Part shown: positions 42,851 to 51,316 of the stretch, piece by piece
How positions within the stretch are numbered: the stretch's first letter is position 1
How the letters are laid out: each line of letters begins with the position of its first letter
Source of the DNA: Candidatus Sericytochromatia bacterium S15B-MN24 CBMW_12
Lineage (GTDB): Bacteria; Cyanobacteriota; Sericytochromatia; S15B-MN24; UBA4093
Direction: 5' to 3'
Length of the DNA: 64,000 nucleotides
Assembly (NCBI GenBank): GCA_002083825.1
Contig: DAZV01000036.1
Coordinates: 39,934-103,933, forward strand
Position numbers and translations under genes: made by a program
The notes under the pieces: generated by a model
Told to the model about the DNA's origin: nothing
The model's input: only the letters and a program-made list of their open reading frames with translations
The model's database searches: none

Positions 42851-43855
42851 ACAACTCGAGCAAATCTGGCTCGTGTTTCGGGGGTCGACTCCGATCACCT
42901 CGACTCCGGCGCTCTCAGCCTTGAATCTCAGGATTTCCAGGAATTGACGCCACCCGGCGTCGAGAATGGATTTGTTAAGCCCTGACTTCTGAGCCACTTG
43001 AGTGCCCGGGGCTTCGAGGGTTCCGGAAGCCGACTTGGACATGTTCCGGATGTTCAAGTTCTCGTGGACGATCCGGTCATAGCCTCGAACAAGGTAGTTG
43101 GACAGCTTGAAGTGGAAGTCACTTCGCTGGTTCCGGACCTTCTCGTGGGCCTTGGCCACCAGCAGCTTGGCCTTCTCTCGATTCCGAGTCCGCTTCCGCT
43201 TCGGCTTCGAAGCCAGCTTCCGTTGCCTCTCGGCTAGCCTGGCTAAGGATTCCCGGAAGTGCCGGGGGTTTGGAACCATGGATCCGTCAGAGCAGGTCAG
43301 GAACTTCAAGAGGCCGAGGTCAATCCCGACCTCGGCCTCGACCGGGCGCATGGGAACCTGATTCGGACCCAGATCACAGCTGAAGCTCGCGTACCAGTGC
43401 CCGGAGCTGTTCCGGGTTAGGGTCAAGGTCTTGATCTCGCCTTCCACGGGTCTGGAGAGCTTGATTCGGACCTCGCCCACACGGGCTAGCTTGAGCTTGC
43501 GCTCCAGGAGCTTGTATCCGGTCTGGGTGAAGGTCATGGACCGGAACCGATCCCGGCTCTTGAACCTCGGGAATCCGGCTCCCGAGAAGAAGCGCTGGTA
43601 GGCTTGATCCAGCCTCTGGAGCACTCCTTGGAGAACCTGTGAGTTCACGAGCGTCAGCTCCGGATGCTCCCGCTTCGCCGCAGGAAGTTCATTGGCCTGG
43701 GAATAGTAATTGAGAGTCAGCTTCCGCTTCTTCCAGAACCAGATCCGCTGTTCAAGAGCGGCGTTGTAGACGAGGCGGCAGAGCCGAAGCTGCTCCTCGA
43801 GAACAGCCTCCTGTTTTGGGGTAGGATAGATTCGGTAGCGGAAGCTCTTTCTCAT
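42731..43855 (-). CDS. tnpB: TnpB RNA-guided nuclease
   Basis: 374 residues, full length, no interruption. The RuvC residues are all present: Asp179 (VGIDLGLLKF), Glu265 (IVHENLNI) and Asp359 (DRDWNAAKN). The zinc finger is C332-x2-C335 ... C350-x-C352. The N-terminus (KSFRYRIYPTPKQEAVLEEQLRLCRLVYNAAL) is the OrfB_IS605 helix-turn-helix. It should be an active guide-RNA nuclease that cuts at a target-adjacent motif, aiding retention of the element. No tnpA is present, so movement would need a transposase in trans. Codon use does not differ obviously from neighbours. Confidence 0.93.
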   Translation of the reverse strand: MRKSFRYRIYPTPKQEAVLEEQLRLCRLVYNAALEQRIWFWKKRKLTLNYYSQANELPAAKREHPELTLVNSQVLQGVLQRLDQAYQRFFSGAGFPRFKSRDRFRSMTFTQTGYKLLERKLKLARVGEVRIKLSRPVEGEIKTLTLTRNSSGHWYASFSCDLGPNQVPMRPVEAEVGIDLGLLKFLTCSDGSMVPNPRHFRESLARLAERQRKLASKPKRKRTRNREKAKLLVAKAHEKVRNQRSDFHFKLSNYLVRGYDRIVHENLNIRNMSKSASGTLEAPGTQVAQKSGLNKSILDAGWRQFLEILRFKAESAGVEVIGVDPRNTSQICSSCGSLTRKGLREREHRCGCGLEIDRDWNAAKNILRLGQSLG

Positions 43856-44047
43856 GCCCGGATTCTACTCCGGAATCGGTTGGGATGTTCTAGGCATCCT
43901 GAACGAAGGACAAGCTCGGGGCATCGAGCCCCTCACCTGTCTCGCCATATATCCCCAAGGCCGAAGCATGGGGTTTTACGGCGAAACTGATAGCCGATGG
44001 GAACGAGGAGGAGCGAAGAGGTGGAACGTCAGGGAGAAGCAACGGGA

Positions 44048-44371
44048 ATGACGCTGACCGTCGAGCTTCGCGAGCGTCTTCCCGCGCCGGTCGTGGATCT
44101 GAGCTTCGACTATCGGGGTGCGTCGTATGGCGCCACGCTGGAAGGGGCACAGGCCCGCGCGGGGCATTGCGCGTCCCGCCTGCAGTTGATTGACACGGCC
44201 GTTCGCAATCCGGATGGCTGGTTCGATGTGCCGCTGAGCGATCGTCAGGTCGAGGCCTCGACCGTTGCCAAGGCAATCGCCATGATTCTCGCCGAGCACT
44301 TCGAAGACGATCTTGCCGCTCATCACCTGAGAGTCATGCCTATCAAGGAGACGCCATGCCCGTTCATCTGA
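44048..44371 (+). CDS. Hypothetical protein coupled to the RNase D-like gene
   Basis: 107 residues, MTLTVELRERLPAPVVDLSF then DYRGASYGATLEGAQARAGHCASRLQLIDTAVRNPDGWFDVPLSDRQVEASTVAKAIAMILAEHFEDDLAAHH. It overlaps the next gene by 16 bases, so they are coupled. The start is uncertain: ATG 44048 has only GGGAG at 12 bases, and a longer frame opens at 43997. Soluble, mixed alpha/beta. Family not recognised. Confidence 0.6.
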   Translation: MTLTVELRERLPAPVVDLSFDYRGASYGATLEGAQARAGHCASRLQLIDTAVRNPDGWFDVPLSDRQVEASTVAKAIAMILAEHFEDDLAAHHLRVMPIKETPCPFI

Positions 44372-44967
44372 TCGAGGGGGATCTCTCCCCGGACCTGCTC
44401 GAGGCCTACCTGGCTAGCGAGTACCTGGCCATAGACACCGAAACCATGGGGCTTAACCCTCACCGAGACAGGCTTTGCCTGATTCAGCTCTGCAACGAGC
44501 ATGATCGGGTCACCGTGATCCGGGTCACGACGCTCGTGATGCCGCGCCTGGTGGAGTTGCTCCAGGCCGAGCGGCCGATGAAGATCTTTCACTACGGACG
44601 TTTCGACCTCGCGATGCTCCGCAAGAACCTGGGGGTGAGGGTCTGGAACCTCTACGACACCAAGGTCGCAAGCAAGCTGGCACGGACCTACACCCAGGCG
44701 CATGGCCTCAAGGACCTGGTGAGGGACGTGCTCGGCTTCTCGCTCGACAAGAGCGCCCAGCAGACCGATTGGGGTTCAGCTAATCTGTCGAGCCACCAGC
44801 TCGAGTACTCGGCCAATGACGTTCGCTATCTGATCCAGCTCAAGGCGCGTCTCGACGAGATGTTGAGCCGCGAGGGCCGGCTGGACTTGGCCCAGGAGTG
44901 CTTCCGGCATCTTCCTACCCTGGCGGAGCTGGACCTGGCCGGCTGGCAAGGCCTCTACGAGCACTAG
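44356..44967 (+). CDS. RNase D-like 3'-5' exonuclease (DEDDy)
   Basis: 203 residues consisting of one DEDD exonuclease domain: Exo I DTETMGL (Asp27, Glu29), Exo II FHYGRFDLAML with Asp, and Exo III YSANDVRYLIQL with Tyr and Asp. The HRDC domain of full RNase D is absent, so this is the short cyanobacterial/alphaproteobacterial form (ribonuclease D-like, or Rnd). It processes stable-RNA 3' ends or trims RNA. It overlaps the small gene upstream. A hairpin made of two HIP1 sequences follows. Confidence 0.9.
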   Translation: MPVHLIEGDLSPDLLEAYLASEYLAIDTETMGLNPHRDRLCLIQLCNEHDRVTVIRVTTLVMPRLVELLQAERPMKIFHYGRFDLAMLRKNLGVRVWNLYDTKVASKLARTYTQAHGLKDLVRDVLGFSLDKSAQQTDWGSANLSSHQLEYSANDVRYLIQLKARLDEMLSREGRLDLAQECFRHLPTLAELDLAGWQGLYEH

Positions 44968-44984
44968 TCACCCGAGCAAGCTGT

Positions 44985-45018
44985 AAAAACGCGATCGCCC
45001 CGATGCTGGGGCGATCGC
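44985..45018 (-). terminator. HIP1-built intrinsic terminator
   Basis: GCGATCGCCCC (44991-45001) and GGGGCGATCGC (45008-45018) with a GATGCT loop form a perfect 11-bp stem in which each arm contains the palindrome GCGATCGC. On the minus strand GTTTTTAC follows, making a full rho-independent terminator for the gene ending at 45060; it also caps the RNase D-like gene from the other side. Confidence 0.85.
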
Positions 45019-45059
45019 GCATGACTGGACGGCCATCGAGCAATTTTTGTCGCGGCGCG

Positions 45060-45686
45060 TCAGATTCCGTGATCGGCTGCCTGAGTCAAGGTCGAGCGGT
45101 CGATGGCTCTGGCGACCACCAGGGCGCAGGGCGTGCTGAGCTTGCCCAGGTCGAGGTTGGCGCGCATCAAGCCGCTGGCGTAACCGGGCCATTCCGGAGC
45201 ATCGAAGAGCGCGCGGATGGCGGTCGTGAGGAGGGCCTCGGAAACATCCAGACAGTCAGCCACCAGGATGAGCCCGAGGGAGCCCGGAAAATCAGGTCCC
45301 ACGCGCATGGGCGGGACGAGCGAGACTCCTGCGACCCGCGCTTCGGGAAAAAGCATGCTCAGGGCTTCTCGCTGCGCATCGATGGATTCGGGGCAGGTGG
45401 GCTCGGCGGCAGCGACGAGAAACCGCTCGACCCAGCACTCGCGGGTGCTCCGAGTCTGGGCGGCAGGGGCCTCCGGCCGTTCTTCGTCAAGGGGATCGGG
45501 CAAGGTCTCGAGCTCCACAAGAGGGGCGACCTCATGCTTATACCCACGGAAGGCATGCTTGTTCGCTCCGTCGGCACCTTGATAAAAGTCTACGTCTTCC
45601 GCCTTGCGGTCGACCCTTGGCCGCGAGTAAACTAGGGTTATGCCACCCGATTCAACGATTTGCTGCCGACATGCCTGAAAGCGCAC
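45060..45686 (-). CDS. Hypothetical protein divergent from recQ
   Basis: Up to 208 residues. The C-terminal 100 ([46 protein letters not shown]...[21 protein letters not shown]) look folded, the middle is acidic and Pro-rich. The start is unresolved: the GTG at 45686 overlaps the recQ start by 16 bases, and an internal GTG at about 45518 would give a shorter protein. No family recognised. It is transcribed away from recQ and ends at the HIP1 terminator. Confidence 0.55.
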   Translation of the reverse strand: MRFQACRQQIVESGGITLVYSRPRVDRKAEDVDFYQGADGANKHAFRGYKHEVAPLVELETLPDPLDEERPEAPAAQTRSTRECWVERFLVAAAEPTCPESIDAQREALSMLFPEARVAGVSLVPPMRVGPDFPGSLGLILVADCLDVSEALLTTAIRALFDAPEWPGYASGLMRANLDLGKLSTPCALVVARAIDRSTLTQAADHGI

Positions 45687-47800
45687 TGAGGCGTCACTTT
45701 GGCCATCCCGCTTTCCGGGAGGGCCAGCTTCAGGTCGTGCAAGCCATCCTGGACGGCAAGGACACCGTGGCCATCATGCCGACGGGGCAAGGGAAGTCGA
45801 TTTGCTACCAGCTCCCGGCCATGATGCTGGAGGGAACCACGCTGGTGGTCAGTCCGCTGATCGCCTTGATGAAGGATCAGGTCGACAGCCTGCATGAGCG
45901 CGGGATCGCCGCGACGTTCATCAACTCGTCGCTGGATGGCGAGGAAGCCGAGCATCGCCTCGAACAGCTGGCAGCCGGCGCCTACAAGCTCGTTTACATC
46001 GCTCCCGAACGCTTCCGGAACCGCGCGTTCCTGGCGGCCCTGAAGGGAGTGAAGATCTCTCGCTTCGCCATCGACGAGGCCCACTGCCTCTCGCAGTGGG
46101 GCCATGACTTCCGTCCCGATTACCTGCGCCTGAAAGACGCCCTCCCCGTCCTGGGATGGCCGCCGATTCTCGCCGCCACGGCGACCGCGACCCCGGAAGT
46201 CCGCGAAGACATCATCCGGCAACTGGGGCTCAAGAACCCCACGGTCTTCGTCACGGGATTCGACCGCCCAAACTTGCGTTACGTGGTCCGTCCCGCGAGC
46301 GGTGAGTCGGCCAAGCTCGCCAAGGTGAGCGAGATCGTGGCCAAGGTTCCGGGGTCGACCATCATCTATGCCGCCACCCGCAAGAGCGTGGAGACCATCG
46401 CCGAGCATCTCGCGGCGGAGGGCCTGGCGGTCGCGCCTTATCATGCCGGCATGGACGACGCCTCCCGGGTCGGCGCTCAGGATGCCTTCATGTCGGGCCG
46501 CGCCAGGATCGTCGTCGCGACCAACGCCTTCGGCATGGGCGTGGACAAGTCCAACGTGCGGCTGGTCCTGCATTTCGACTTGCCGGGGACCATCGAGGCC
46601 TACTATCAGGAGGCCGGCCGCGCGGGTCGAGATGGCAAGGCCTCTTACTGCGTGCTGCTTTTCAGCGCTGCAGACCGCTATCTCCAGGAGTTCTTCATCG
46701 AGGGATCCAGCCCCGGCCTGGATATCCTCAAGGGGGTCTACCGTTTCCTCTGCGATCAGGGCCCCGATGAGTTCGTGGCCACGAACGAGGCGATCGCCAA
46801 GAAACTTCCCGGCAAGGTCAACGACATGGCCATCGGCACCTGTCTCAACCTCTTCGAGCGCGCCGGCGTGATCCAACGGGCCGCGCGAGGGACCAACCAC
46901 GCCTACGTGAAGCGCCTCAACGCCTTGATGCCCCTGGACTCGCGCGCCCGCACGCAGAAGGCGGTCTACGCCGCCTTGAAGGAGGCCCTCGGCGACCGCC
47001 TCGACGAGGGAACCACCCTGGACCTCAATGCGCTCGTGAACCACGTGGGGATCGCTCGGGAATCCGTGATGACCGCCCTTCACGGCCTTCATGAGCGAGG
47101 CCTCATCGACTACACCCCTCCCCAGCGGGGACGGGCCATGCGCCTCATCAAGCGTGCGTCCGAACTCCCGGACCTCGGCATCGACCTTTCAGCCCTGATA
47201 AGCAAGCAGACGCGCGAACAGGCCAAACTCGACTGCATGGTCAACTACGCCCACACCACGGATTGCCGCCGACACTACATTCTAGGCTACTTCGGGGAAC
47301 ACCGCGCGAAAGGATCCTGCGGATCATGCGATCGCTGCCTCGAATCCAAGGGGCCCGGGAAACCGGCGCTCAAATCGCCGGCATCCCACCCGCCGAGTGC
47401 CCGCAAGGAAGCGCCTCCCCTCGTGAAGGCCTCGGATGCTCCGGCCAGGCCGCGCGTCAGCCGGGACGACATGCTAGCCCAGGTTCTCGCCGGACATCGC
47501 GAGGGCCTCGGCGCCGCGGCCCTCGCGGAGCGCCTCGAGCGCTCGCCGACCACCATCGAGGGCTATCTGATCGACTTGCTCCAGGCCGACGCCATTCAGC
47601 GCGCAGGCCTCGTGAACGACCTGAAGGCCGCCCGGATTATTCAGGCGATCGCCTCGGAGGGATCCGAGCGCCTGAGGCCGCTCAAGGACGCCTTGGGCGA
47701 CGACGTCAGTTACTTCGAGATCCGGGCGCTGCTCGCCTCCGAGAAGCTCGGATCGGGTACTCCGGCTGCCGGAATTCGAACCGCCGAGGTCGGAGCGTGA
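45671..47800 (+). CDS. recQ: ATP-dependent DNA helicase RecQ
   Basis: 709 residues. Walker [22 protein letters not shown] box [18 protein letters not shown], motif [12 protein letters not shown], motif [14 protein letters not shown], motif [14 protein letters not shown], then the zinc-binding region [22 protein letters not shown]...GSCGSCDRC and an RQC winged helix. The C-terminal 130 residues after the zinc site are Pro/Ala-linked ([16 protein letters not shown]) and end in a helical HTH-like module ([23 protein letters not shown]), not a clear HRDC. Start ATG 45671 has no strong ribosome site. The stop overlaps folC (GTGA). Confidence 0.94.
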   Translation: MPESALRRHFGHPAFREGQLQVVQAILDGKDTVAIMPTGQGKSICYQLPAMMLEGTTLVVSPLIALMKDQVDSLHERGIAATFINSSLDGEEAEHRLEQLAAGAYKLVYIAPERFRNRAFLAALKGVKISRFAIDEAHCLSQWGHDFRPDYLRLKDALPVLGWPPILAATATATPEVREDIIRQLGLKNPTVFVTGFDRPNLRYVVRPASGESAKLAKVSEIVAKVPGSTIIYAATRKSVETIAEHLAAEGLAVAPYHAGMDDASRVGAQDAFMSGRARIVVATNAFGMGVDKSNVRLVLHFDLPGTIEAYYQEAGRAGRDGKASYCVLLFSAADRYLQEFFIEGSSPGLDILKGVYRFLCDQGPDEFVATNEAIAKKLPGKVNDMAIGTCLNLFERAGVIQRAARGTNHAYVKRLNALMPLDSRARTQKAVYAALKEALGDRLDEGTTLDLNALVNHVGIARESVMTALHGLHERGLIDYTPPQRGRAMRLIKRASELPDLGIDLSALISKQTREQAKLDCMVNYAHTTDCRRHYILGYFGEHRAKGSCGSCDRCLESKGPGKPALKSPASHPPSARKEAPPLVKASDAPARPRVSRDDMLAQVLAGHREGLGAAALAERLERSPTTIEGYLIDLLQADAIQRAGLVNDLKAARIIQAIASEGSERLRPLKDALGDDVSYFEIRALLASEKLGSGTPAAGIRTAEVGA

Positions 47801-49035
47801 AAGCCGTACCCCCGTCTCGTCGCGCGGAAGCCCTTCTCGCGGGGGCGCTGAAGTTCGGCATTCGTCCGGGCCTGGAGCGCATGCGCGAGATCCTGCACGC
47901 CCTGGGGGATCCCCAGCGCCGCTTGAAGGTGATTCACGTGGCCGGGACCAACGGCAAGGGATCCACCTCCGCCTTGCTCAGTTCGGTCCTGCGAGAAGCG
48001 GGCTACCGTGTCGGGCGCTACACGTCCCCTCATCTCCTGCACTACCGAGAGCGCTTCTGGGTGGATGGTTCCTTCATCCCCGAAGCGGATTTCGAGGAGG
48101 TCTTGCTGCGCGTCGGCGACCTGGCCGCTGAGGTCGAGGCCCGGTTTCCCGACCTCGGGCCTTCAACGGAGTTCGAGTTGCTGACCGCCGCGGCCTTCAG
48201 CTGGTTCGAGGAAGCGGCATGCGACCTCGCGATCGTCGAGGTGGGCCTGGGAGGGCGGCTGGATGCGACAAATTGCTTCGAGAAGCCCGAGGCCACGGTC
48301 ATCACGAGCATCGACTTCGACCATACGGCCATCCTGGGAGAAACGCTGGAGGCCATCGCCCGCGAGAAGGCCGGCATCCTTCGCGCGAACGTCCCGGTCA
48401 TCACCGCGACGAGCGGCCTTGCCCTCGAGGCGATTCGCCTGGCCGCCGAAGCCCTCGGCGCGCCCTTGATTCCCGTCGCCGGCGAATCGGAGCGACCGAT
48501 TGCCTTGTCGGGGCCCTACCAGCGCCGGAACGCGGCTTTGGTGGAGAGCGTGGTCGCCAGCCTTCGCGATTCGGGCTGGATGATTTCCGAAGAGGCGGTT
48601 TCGCGCGGTTTTGCGAAGGCGAGCTGGCCCGGACGGATGGAGGCCTGGCGGGACGGAGAGGGGGGCGATTGGTTGGCCGATGGGGCGCATAACCCCGCGG
48701 GAATCGACGCGCTCTGCGAGGCCCTGCGCCATGATCATCCGGGAGTGCGCTGGACGCTGATCTTCGGGGCTCTGACGGACCGCGACGCGCGGGGGATGCT
48801 GGAGCAGTTGCTGCCCTTCGCGCGCTCACTTTTGCTCGTGGCCCCGCCCAGTCCCCGAGCCCTCGATCCGCATCATCTGGCGGCGGGTCTCCGGCATCCG
48901 GACTCGCGGATCGCTCAGAGCGTCGTCGAGGCGGTCGCCGAGGCCAGACGGATGCCCGGGCCCTACGCGGTTTTCGGGTCGTTGTACCTGGTGGGGGCCG
49001 TGAAAGAGGCGCTGGGGTGGGTTCCGGAGCCGTGA
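47797..49035 (+). CDS. folC: Dihydrofolate synthase/folylpolyglutamate synthase
   Basis: 412 residues of the Mur-ligase superfamily. The ATP loop is [17 protein letters not shown], followed by [29 protein letters not shown] and EKAGI, the usual FolC series. [15 protein letters not shown] begins the C-terminal domain. It adds glutamate to dihydropteroate and to folates. Start GTG 47797 overlaps the recQ stop (GTGA), so translation is coupled. The carbamylated Lys region and the Asp of FDHTA look normal. Bifunctional FolC is favoured because no second homologue is visible. Confidence 0.93.
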   Translation: MKAVPPSRRAEALLAGALKFGIRPGLERMREILHALGDPQRRLKVIHVAGTNGKGSTSALLSSVLREAGYRVGRYTSPHLLHYRERFWVDGSFIPEADFEEVLLRVGDLAAEVEARFPDLGPSTEFELLTAAAFSWFEEAACDLAIVEVGLGGRLDATNCFEKPEATVITSIDFDHTAILGETLEAIAREKAGILRANVPVITATSGLALEAIRLAAEALGAPLIPVAGESERPIALSGPYQRRNAALVESVVASLRDSGWMISEEAVSRGFAKASWPGRMEAWRDGEGGDWLADGAHNPAGIDALCEALRHDHPGVRWTLIFGALTDRDARGMLEQLLPFARSLLLVAPPSPRALDPHHLAAGLRHPDSRIAQSVVEAVAEARRMPGPYAVFGSLYLVGAVKEALGWVPEP

Positions 49036-49114
49036 ACGCCTCCTGGGACAGTGGTCATTTTGGGTGTCGGATGCTAGGATCGGGCGATCCTACTATCAAG
49101 TGAGAGGGAGAATC

Positions 49115-50086
49115 ATGACCGTCTTGTCGCCGCAGGCCATGCCCAAGGTGGGGGAGCGGATCTCCGAGTACGTGATCCGCGTCTCGCAGCTCCGTCCCAT
49201 GAAGAAGCGAGACGAGGGGGCTTTTTACCTATTCCGGGGCAGCAACGCTCAGGCGCAACTGGGCTGCGTGATCTGGAACGGCGAGGCCGATTTCAAGAAC
49301 GGCGACTACCTGAAAGTCTGGGGGGACGTCAAGCTTCACAAGGACTCGCCGCAGGTGGTGGTTCATCGCTGGCAGATCCTGCCGCGGGAGGACTTTCCGC
49401 CCGACACGTTCGTGCCGACGAGCACGCGCGAAACCGACGCGATGGTCCAGGAGCTCGGCGCGGTGATCGCGTCGGTGGAATCCCTCCCCCTGCGCGCCAT
49501 GCTGAGGCAATTGCTGATCGAGGATCCGGCCGTCGCGCCGCGCTACCATCGGGCTCCGGCGGCCAAGAGCCACCATCATCCCTATTTGGCGGGACTGCTG
49601 GAGCACAGCCTGACGGTCGTGAGGCGGGCGCTTGGGCTATGCCTGGCGGAAGACGTGCTGATCGATCGCGACGTCGTCATCGCGGGAGCCTTGCTTCACG
49701 ACATCGGCAAGATCGAGGAGTACGCCTACGATCAGGATGCGATTGACTTCACCGAGGTCGGAAACCTGATCGGGCACGTCAGTCTCGGCTACTCCATGGT
49801 CAGGCAAGCGATCGCCCGCCAGGGAGACGTGCCGACCGACAAGGCCACAAACATCCTTCACGTCATCCTGAGCCACCAAGGACGCCTGGAGTACGGTTCG
49901 CCGGTCGAGCCGAAGACGGCTGAAGCGTTCATCGTGCATCACGCGGACACGGTGGATGCGCATCTCTGGCAGGTGACGCGAACGGGCCGCGACTTTCCCG
50001 AGCAGCGGCTCGCTTTTTCCAAGAGCCTGAGCCGCATGGTGCTGGCGAACCCGCAACTTCCGGATGCTGAAGGCTATCGCCACTAG
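49115..50086 (+). CDS. YhaM-like OB-fold/HD-domain exoribonuclease
   Basis: 323 residues: an N-terminal OB-fold (FRGSNAQAQLGCVIWNGEADFKNGDYLKVWGDVKLHKDSPQVVVHRWQIL) and a C-terminal HD domain. The metal motif is AGALLHDIGKIEEY, preceded by HHHPYLAGLLEHSLTV and followed by HVILSHQGRLEYGSP and IVHHADTVDAHL. The arrangement matches Bacillus YhaM (CbfA), a 3'-5' exoribonuclease acting on short RNA and single-stranded DNA. GAGAGGGAG before ATG 49115. It is a single gene. Confidence 0.87.
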   Translation: MTVLSPQAMPKVGERISEYVIRVSQLRPMKKRDEGAFYLFRGSNAQAQLGCVIWNGEADFKNGDYLKVWGDVKLHKDSPQVVVHRWQILPREDFPPDTFVPTSTRETDAMVQELGAVIASVESLPLRAMLRQLLIEDPAVAPRYHRAPAAKSHHHPYLAGLLEHSLTVVRRALGLCLAEDVLIDRDVVIAGALLHDIGKIEEYAYDQDAIDFTEVGNLIGHVSLGYSMVRQAIARQGDVPTDKATNILHVILSHQGRLEYGSPVEPKTAEAFIVHHADTVDAHLWQVTRTGRDFPEQRLAFSKSLSRMVLANPQLPDAEGYRH

Positions 50087-50195
50087 CCTGCCGGCGGCGT
50101 GACCGGTTGCTCTTCGACCTTTCGATAGAAAGCCGAGGCATCTGTGTACAATAAATACAGCCCATGCTTGCAAAGTCGGTGCTACGGGGGACGTA

Positions 50196-51251
50196 ATGTC
50201 TAAGCTTGTCTTGTCCGGTGATCTCGCGGTATTTCGCGTGGAAATGGTGGTGCGCATCCTGGAAGCCATCAAGTTCGACGGTGAAGTGTCGATCGAGGCC
50301 GCCGAGAAAGGCCAGTTTTCCTTTCAGCAAGGTCGCGTGGTCGGTGCACGCACCCTCACGGATCAGGGCCTGAGGGCGCTGGTTCTGGTGGTCGCGCAGC
50401 GGAACGGCACTTTTTCGGCCCGTACTCAGACGGCCGAGGAGATTTATCGCAACCAAGAGCTTCTGACGATCGTCGACAACGCCACGATTTTTCGCCAGGT
50501 TCATGCCTTGCAGGGCCAGGGCCCGTTCGCGCAGCAGATCGCAGCGTCGGCCGCTCCGCACCCCATGCCTCCCGCTCCGCACCCCATGCCTCCCGCCGCG
50601 GGTCCGGCTGCCCCCGTGCAGGCCGCCATCCCCGTGCAACCGACGACTCCCATGCAACCAGTTGCCGCCACCCAGCCCGCTGCACCCATGCAGCCATCTG
50701 CTCCTGTGCAGCCCGCTGCTCCCATGCAACCGGTCGCGACGGGTAAACAGACCATCGTGCATCGGGCCCAGGGATCGGGGCCCATGGCGCGAGTCCCCGA
50801 GATGACCGACAAGGGGAAAATCGTCCTTCGGTCGATCCAGACCAACTACGCCCTGCGCGGCGTTCAGGTGGACGCGGACACCTGGCGGTTGCTCGCCAAG
50901 ATCGACGGGAAGTCCTCGCTTTTCCAGCTCGGCGAATTGTCGGGCTTGCTAGGCGATCGCCTGGTAAGAGCAGTCGACGAGCTCCAGAACGAAGGGCATA
51001 TCCGCTTTCAGTCTCACGATCCCGGCATGGACCACTTCAAGAACACGCAGACGAAGTTTCGCTTCGGCGAGTACATGGTGGCCAAGGGGATCATCACCGA
51101 GATTCAACTCGATGCGTCCCTCAGGCGTCAACAAGAACTCGCGCGGCGGGGCCGCTACATGTGGCTCGGAGAGATCCTGGTCGAACTCAACTACGCGCGC
51201 CCAAGCCAGGTGCAAGAGGCCTTGGCCCTTCAAAAACGCCAGAACGGCTGA
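50196..51251 (+). CDS. DUF4388 (PatA/PixG N-terminal-like) protein with GspE-N-like C-terminus
   Basis: 351 residues. Residues 1-95 ([60 protein letters not shown]) match DUF4388, found in cyanobacterial and myxobacterial regulators of type IV pili and development. Residues 120-190 are a low-complexity Ala/Pro/Met/Gln linker containing two exact 21-bp repeats (from 50552, encoding APHPMPP). The last 60 ([27 protein letters not shown]...[25 protein letters not shown]) have the T2SSE-N/MshEN-like repeat. No ATPase or receiver domain. A link to pilus control is plausible: a pseudo-PilB lies 5 kb away. Confidence 0.75.
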   Translation: MSKLVLSGDLAVFRVEMVVRILEAIKFDGEVSIEAAEKGQFSFQQGRVVGARTLTDQGLRALVLVVAQRNGTFSARTQTAEEIYRNQELLTIVDNATIFRQVHALQGQGPFAQQIAASAAPHPMPPAPHPMPPAAGPAAPVQAAIPVQPTTPMQPVAATQPAAPMQPSAPVQPAAPMQPVATGKQTIVHRAQGSGPMARVPEMTDKGKIVLRSIQTNYALRGVQVDADTWRLLAKIDGKSSLFQLGELSGLLGDRLVRAVDELQNEGHIRFQSHDPGMDHFKNTQTKFRFGEYMVAKGIITEIQLDASLRRQQELARRGRYMWLGEILVELNYARPSQVQEALALQKRQNG

Positions 51252-51266
51252 ACCTGAGTTACAATG

Positions 51267-51295
51267 AAGAGCCCGGATGCGGATTCCGGGCTCTT
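51267..51295 (+). terminator. Intrinsic terminator upstream of mutS
   Basis: AAGAGCCCGGA (51267-51277)/TCCGGGCTCTT (51285-51295) stem with a seven-base loop, followed by ACTTTATTT. It closes the DUF4388 transcript; because the mutS start is only 22 bases on, it may also attenuate mutS. Confidence 0.8.
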
Positions 51296-51316
51296 ACTTT
51301 ATTTCCGGAGGACGCC

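Larger units (their letters stand above)
42694..43870 (-). mobile_element. IS200/IS605-group (IS1341-like) element with solo tnpB
   Basis: A single tnpB with no tnpA transposase nearby, flanked at its 3' side by the characteristic subterminal hairpin CCCCGCCCTCAGGCGTGGGG and the end sequence GTGTCAA. The right end is placed at about 42694. The left end is not certain: an imperfect palindrome GATTC...GAATC sits about 10 bases upstream of the start, and a larger hairpin at about 43905-43940 may also belong to the element. IS605-type elements leave no target duplications, so none was expected. Confidence 0.75.

Noticed and set aside
43854..44051. 65-residue ORF reading LNEGQARGIEPLTC upstream of tnpB
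   Set aside because: The peptide is of a kind often produced by spurious translation of element or flank DNA. No ribosome site; it overlaps the likely left end of the element.
45640..45678. 12-codon [15 protein letters not shown] overlapping the recQ start
   Set aside because: No ribosome site and no coupling geometry; chance is sufficient.
51260..51265. TACAAT as a mutS promoter
   Set aside because: No -35 at the right distance, and a terminator lies between it and mutS.
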